Below are positions 60,843-64,000 of a DNA stretch of 64,000 nt, in pieces (within the stretch, counting starts at the first letter, position 1; each line of letters begins with the position of its first letter). A program made the translations under genes and the position numbers. This DNA comes from Flavobacteriales bacterium (GTDB lineage Bacteria > Bacteroidota > Bacteroidia > Flavobacteriales_F > PHOS-HE28). The DNA lies in the NCBI GenBank assembly GCA_024103275.1, contig JAGFIV010000090.1, positions 1 to 64,000 of the forward strand, in the 5' to 3' direction. The notes beneath the pieces were generated by a model. That model saw nothing but the letters and a program-made list of their open reading frames with translations, did no database searches and was not told the origin of the DNA.

Positions 60843-61153
60843 ACGGTACCGTGGCCGGGGAAGCCTTCCCGCATGCGGGTTTTGAGGGCCTGCCGGTGTG
60901 TTGGACCTGTATATCCCGCCTTCGATCGGGCATGGCCCGATGCGGCGGGAGGCATCCGGAGGCCGTAGTTTGGCTATCGCATCAACCACAGATGAACCCC
61001 CGGATGGCACCGTGGCGCAAATATCCCCTTGTCTCCCTGCATGACGCTTTCCCGCGTCCAGCAAGGGTTTGCAAAGATTTGCGCAATCCGGGACTTTTCT
61101 ATCTTTACGCCCCCTCGTCGCCTATCCTAGAAGAACGTAACAACCCAACGTTG
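60843..61153. other. 311-bp gap with a two-part hairpin and a promoter
   Basis: No gene fits. It contains a two-stem inverted repeat, CCCGCC...GGCGGG (60915-60920 with 60944-60949) outside TCGGGC/GCCCGA (60926-60931 with 60935-60940), and TATCTTTA at 61100-61107, close to the -7 consensus, 46 bases before the next start codon. Confidence 0.6.
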
Positions 61154-64000
61154 ATGCTGAGAAAACTATGCTCGGCCGCTGTCATACTCATTAGCAGTGC
61201 GCTCAGCCTGAACGCCCAAGTGGGTGCGGGCACGCTCCAAGGAACCATCAAGGACAAAAGTTCCGGCGAAGCTCTTCCGTTCGTGTCCATCGTGTTGGAG
61301 AACCGCGGTACGCGTGTTGCCGCCGGGCAGTCCGATTTTGATGGCAACTACAAGATCAGCCCCATCGAGCCCGGCACATACGATGTGACCGTGAGCATGG
61401 TGGGCTACCAGCCGCAGAAGATCACCGGGGTGATCATCAACAGCAACAAGATCACCTTCCAGGACTTCCACATCACCAGCGGCGTGGAGCTGGAAAACGT
61501 GGAAGTGATACGCTACAAGGTGCCTTTGATAGACAAGGACGGCGGGGCCACGGGGGCAACCGTGACCCGGGACCAGATCGCGAAGATGCCCACGCGCTCC
61601 GCCACGGGCATCGCCACCACCGTGGCGGGTGCCAGCACCGCCGGGACCGGCGGCGGGGTGAGCATCCGGGGTGCCCGATCGGACAATACCTATTATTATA
61701 TCGACGGGGTGAAGGTGCCGGCGGGGGCCGGCATCGGCCTGCCCAAGAGCGCCATCGAGGAGGTGCAGGTGATCACCGGCGGCGTGCCGGCCAGTTATGG
61801 CGACGTGACCGGGGGCCTGATCAACATCACCACGCGCGGCCCCAGCCGCAAATTCTTCGGCGGGGTGGAATACCTCACCTCCGGGTACAAGACGGGCCCG
61901 GACATCACCAACATCACCGGGCTGGATAAGTATGCCTTCAACCAATTGGAGGCCAGCCTCTCAGGGCCGCTCTTCTTCCGCAAGGACAGCTTGGGCAACA
62001 AGGACCGCCCGCTGCTGGGCTTCTTCTTCAGCGGGCAGGCCACCGATGTGGTGGACAACTCCCCCCTGTGGAAAGGCGATCCCCGGATCAAGGCGGACGT
62101 GCGCGACCGCCTGCTGGCCGCCCCCTACCGCGTGGTGGATGTGGCAGGTACCCAGGGTGTCCGATACAATTCAGACTACCTGCGCGCCGATGATTTCGAG
62201 ATGATCCCCACCCGGCAGAACGCACGACGCAAGAGCATGCTCGCCTCCGGGAAGATAGACATCGCCACCACCCCCTCCATCAACTTGTCGGTGGGCGGCT
62301 CCATGGACCTTTCCAAGCTGCAGGACTACGACCGCAACAACACCCTGCTCAATGCCAAGAACAACACGGAATTCCGCAACTCCACCTGGCGCACCTTCCT
62401 GCGCTTCACCCAGCGTTTCAATGCACGGGAGGAGGCCGGGGAGGAAAAGGCAGGTGGCATCAAGAATGCCTTTTACAGCGTACAGCTGGACTATTCGCGC
62501 TTCTCACAAAAGAGCGCGGCCTTGGAACATGGGGACAACATCTTCAATTACGGATACCTGGGCCGGTACACCGTCGATCGCGAGCCCTTCTATGACCCGC
62601 TGACCGGAAAACAACTGGGTTTCATGGACACGCAGGTCCATTTCACCCCGTCCGACCTCAACCCGGATGCGGCTGCGTTCCCGACACAGTATTTCTCCCT
62701 CTTCGGGGAAGGCTCGGATTTCTACCGGAACTTCGTGAACATCCAGCAGAACGGTGGATTGCTTAATGGGCAACTGCCCACAAGCGTTTACGGCTTGTGG
62801 AACAATATGGGGCGGTTGAGCAACCGCTGGTCCAGTTACCAGCAGGACCAGGCCCGCATCTCGGCCACCGGTTCCGCCGACATCGGCAAGCACGCCGTGA
62901 GCATCGGGGTGGAGTATGAGCAGCTTACCCAAAGGAACTATGTCCTGGCGCCGGTCGGCCTCTGGGGCCGCGCACGGGCCTTGACCAACTTCCATCTGCG
63001 GGAGTTGAACAAGGCCGATTCCACGCTGAGCATGGGGCCCAACGGGGTGATCTACACCAGCTATCCCCGGTTGGTGGGTGATGACCAGGCCGCATTCGAC
63101 TACAACCTTCGCCTGGCCCTGGGACTGGATCCAAGGGGCACCGATTACATCGACGTGGATGCGCTGGATCCCTCGGTCTTCTCGCTGGACATGTTTTCCC
63201 CGGACGAGTTGATCCAGGATGGGCAAGGCAACCTGATCAACAGCTATTACGGCTATGATTACAAGGGCAACAAGCTGACCAAGCGCCCCAGCTTTTCGGA
63301 CTTTTTCAATGATTTTTCCATCGTGGGAAGGGATACGGCCTACACGCGCCTGCAGGCACCGTTCCAGCCCATCTATGTGGCGGGCTATGCGATGGACAAG
63401 TTCGCCTTTGATGACATCATCTTCAACGTGGGCATCCGCGTGGACCGGTACGATGCCAACCAGTACGTGCTGAAGGACCCCTATCTGTGGCGCCCGGCCT
63501 ACAAGGCGGGCGATGCACAGGTGCAAAACCTGTACAACGGCACGAACCCGCGGCCCGGCAACATCGGCGACGATTTCGTGGTGTACGTCAACAAGGCCAA
63601 TGACCCCACGGCCATCGTCGGATACCGGGACGGGGACACGTGGTACAACGCACAGGGGGAAGTGGTCGCCGATCCCAAGGCGCTGCGCGGTTCCGAGGGC
63701 ATCCAGCCCTACTTGATCGGCTATGCGGAGGACCCGGCAGGCAGCCTGAACGGGTCCAAGTTGCGGCAGGAGGCATTTGAGGTATACAAGCCCAAGGTGA
63801 ACGTGATGCCCCGCGTGGCATTCTCCTTCCCGATCAGTGATGAGGCCGTGTTCTTTGCCCACTATGACATCCTCACCCAGCGGCCCACGGGCTTCAGCCG
63901 GCTTGACCTGCAGGGCTATGCCTACATCGAAAATTCATTGGCGGTACTTAACAACCCGAACCTGAAGCCCACCAAGACCATCGACTACGAATTGGGCTTC
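61154..64000 (+). CDS. TonB-dependent receptor (right edge, incomplete)
   Basis: 949 residues are in the window and the frame stays open to the edge. A signal peptide (LRKLCSAAVILISSALSLNAQ) is followed by a CarboxypepD_reg domain (about 27-115), a plug with VSIRGARSDNTYYYIDGVKVPAGAG, and a large barrel region. The form resembles RagA/SusC-like or metal-type Bacteroidota receptors, but no SusD partner is visible within the window. The likely substrate cannot be named. A near -7 box lies at 61100-61107. Confidence 0.88.
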   Translation, partial: MLRKLCSAAVILISSALSLNAQVGAGTLQGTIKDKSSGEALPFVSIVLENRGTRVAAGQSDFDGNYKISPIEPGTYDVTVSMVGYQPQKITGVIINSNKITFQDFHITSGVELENVEVIRYKVPLIDKDGGATGATVTRDQIAKMPTRSATGIATTVAGASTAGTGGGVSIRGARSDNTYYYIDGVKVPAGAGIGLPKSAIEEVQVITGGVPASYGDVTGGLINITTRGPSRKFFGGVEYLTSGYKTGPDITNITGLDKYAFNQLEASLSGPLFFRKDSLGNKDRPLLGFFFSGQATDVVDNSPLWKGDPRIKADVRDRLLAAPYRVVDVAGTQGVRYNSDYLRADDFEMIPTRQNARRKSMLASGKIDIATTPSINLSVGGSMDLSKLQDYDRNNTLLNAKNNTEFRNSTWRTFLRFTQRFNAREEAGEEKAGGIKNAFYSVQLDYSRFSQKSAALEHGDNIFNYGYLGRYTVDREPFYDPLTGKQLGFMDTQVHFTPSDLNPDAAAFPTQYFSLFGEGSDFYRNFVNIQQNGGLLNGQLPTSVYGLWNNMGRLSNRWSSYQQDQARISATGSADIGKHAVSIGVEYEQLTQRNYVLAPVGLWGRARALTNFHLRELNKADSTLSMGPNGVIYTSYPRLVGDDQAAFDYNLRLALGLDPRGTDYIDVDALDPSVFSLDMFSPDELIQDGQGNLINSYYGYDYKGNKLTKRPSFSDFFNDFSIVGRDTAYTRLQAPFQPIYVAGYAMDKFAFDDIIFNVGIRVDRYDANQYVLKDPYLWRPAYKAGDAQVQNLYNGTNPRPGNIGDDFVVYVNKANDPTAIVGYRDGDTWYNAQGEVVADPKALRGSEGIQPYLIGYAEDPAGSLNGSKLRQEAFEVYKPKVNVMPRVAFSFPISDEAVFFAHYDILTQRPTGFSRLDLQGYAYIENSLAVLNNPNLKPTKTIDYELGF

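Overview
The window comes from a GC-rich member of the Bacteroidota, most likely a high-GC Flavobacteriales lineage. Several features point that way: C-terminal type IX secretion (T9SS) sorting domains on five proteins, CarboxypepD_reg/TonB receptors, a DUF5686 protein, a Bacteroidota-type RecQ, kynureninase plus kynurenine 3-monooxygenase, and repeated TAnnTTTG promoter boxes. I see no tRNA, rRNA, CRISPR array, phage block or transposase gene.

Layout. 1-4.9 kb: end of a T9SS cargo gene, a 97-bp MITE-like element, prfB, arsC, three copies of a 19-nt palindrome, fumC, a Fic/Doc toxin pair and a Crp/Fnr regulator. 4.9-8.8 kb (minus): a sulfide/persulfide-handling cluster (thioredoxin, two small membrane proteins, rhodanese, metallo-beta-lactamase/rhodanese fusion, TSUP exporter) interrupted by hicBA. 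8.9-12.2 kb (minus): RNase D, mannose-1-phosphate guanylyltransferase, an SprT-like protein and a small lipoprotein. 12.3-16.6 kb (plus): mlaEF-type lipid transporter and a LytS/LytTR two-component pair. 16.7-22.0 kb: secreted or envelope proteins (RCC1 repeats, lipoprotein, duplicated-domain membrane protein, T9SS protein, S74-tail protein), closed by a strong bidirectional terminator facing gcvP. 25.5-29.9 kb: envelope protein, UbiA-like enzyme, kynU and kmo. 30-33.7 kb: Bro-N protein, vapBC, a barrel-like protein and an MBL hydrolase. 33.7-45.6 kb: TolB-like/barrel fusion, M20 amidohydrolase, recQ, then tatC-DUF5686-lptB-pnuC. 45.6-49 kb: a T9SS protein, a NadR-like kinase, a decayed parDE pair and a 226-bp copy of the MITE-like element.

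The right part holds a TPP riboswitch in front of a TonB receptor (thiamin uptake), an 860-bp array of 101-bp palindrome-bounded units in both orientations, a PcrB-type prenyl transferase, two T9SS proteins (the second a very large metalloprotease broken by one stop and one frameshift), ahcY, a degenerate Rieske-like lipoprotein, a small basic secreted protein and a TonB receptor running off the edge.

The most unusual content is non-coding: the 101-bp array (51680-52544), the nested-palindrome mobile element in two sizes (129-225 and 48829-49054), a dispersed family of drifting heptanucleotide repeats, and several promoter boxes so close to start codons that the mRNAs should be leaderless. 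Genes that plausibly work together are the sulfur cluster with its convergent Crp/Fnr regulator, KynU with KMO (NAD precursor route), PnuC with the NadR-like kinase (NAD salvage), and the riboswitch with its receptor.
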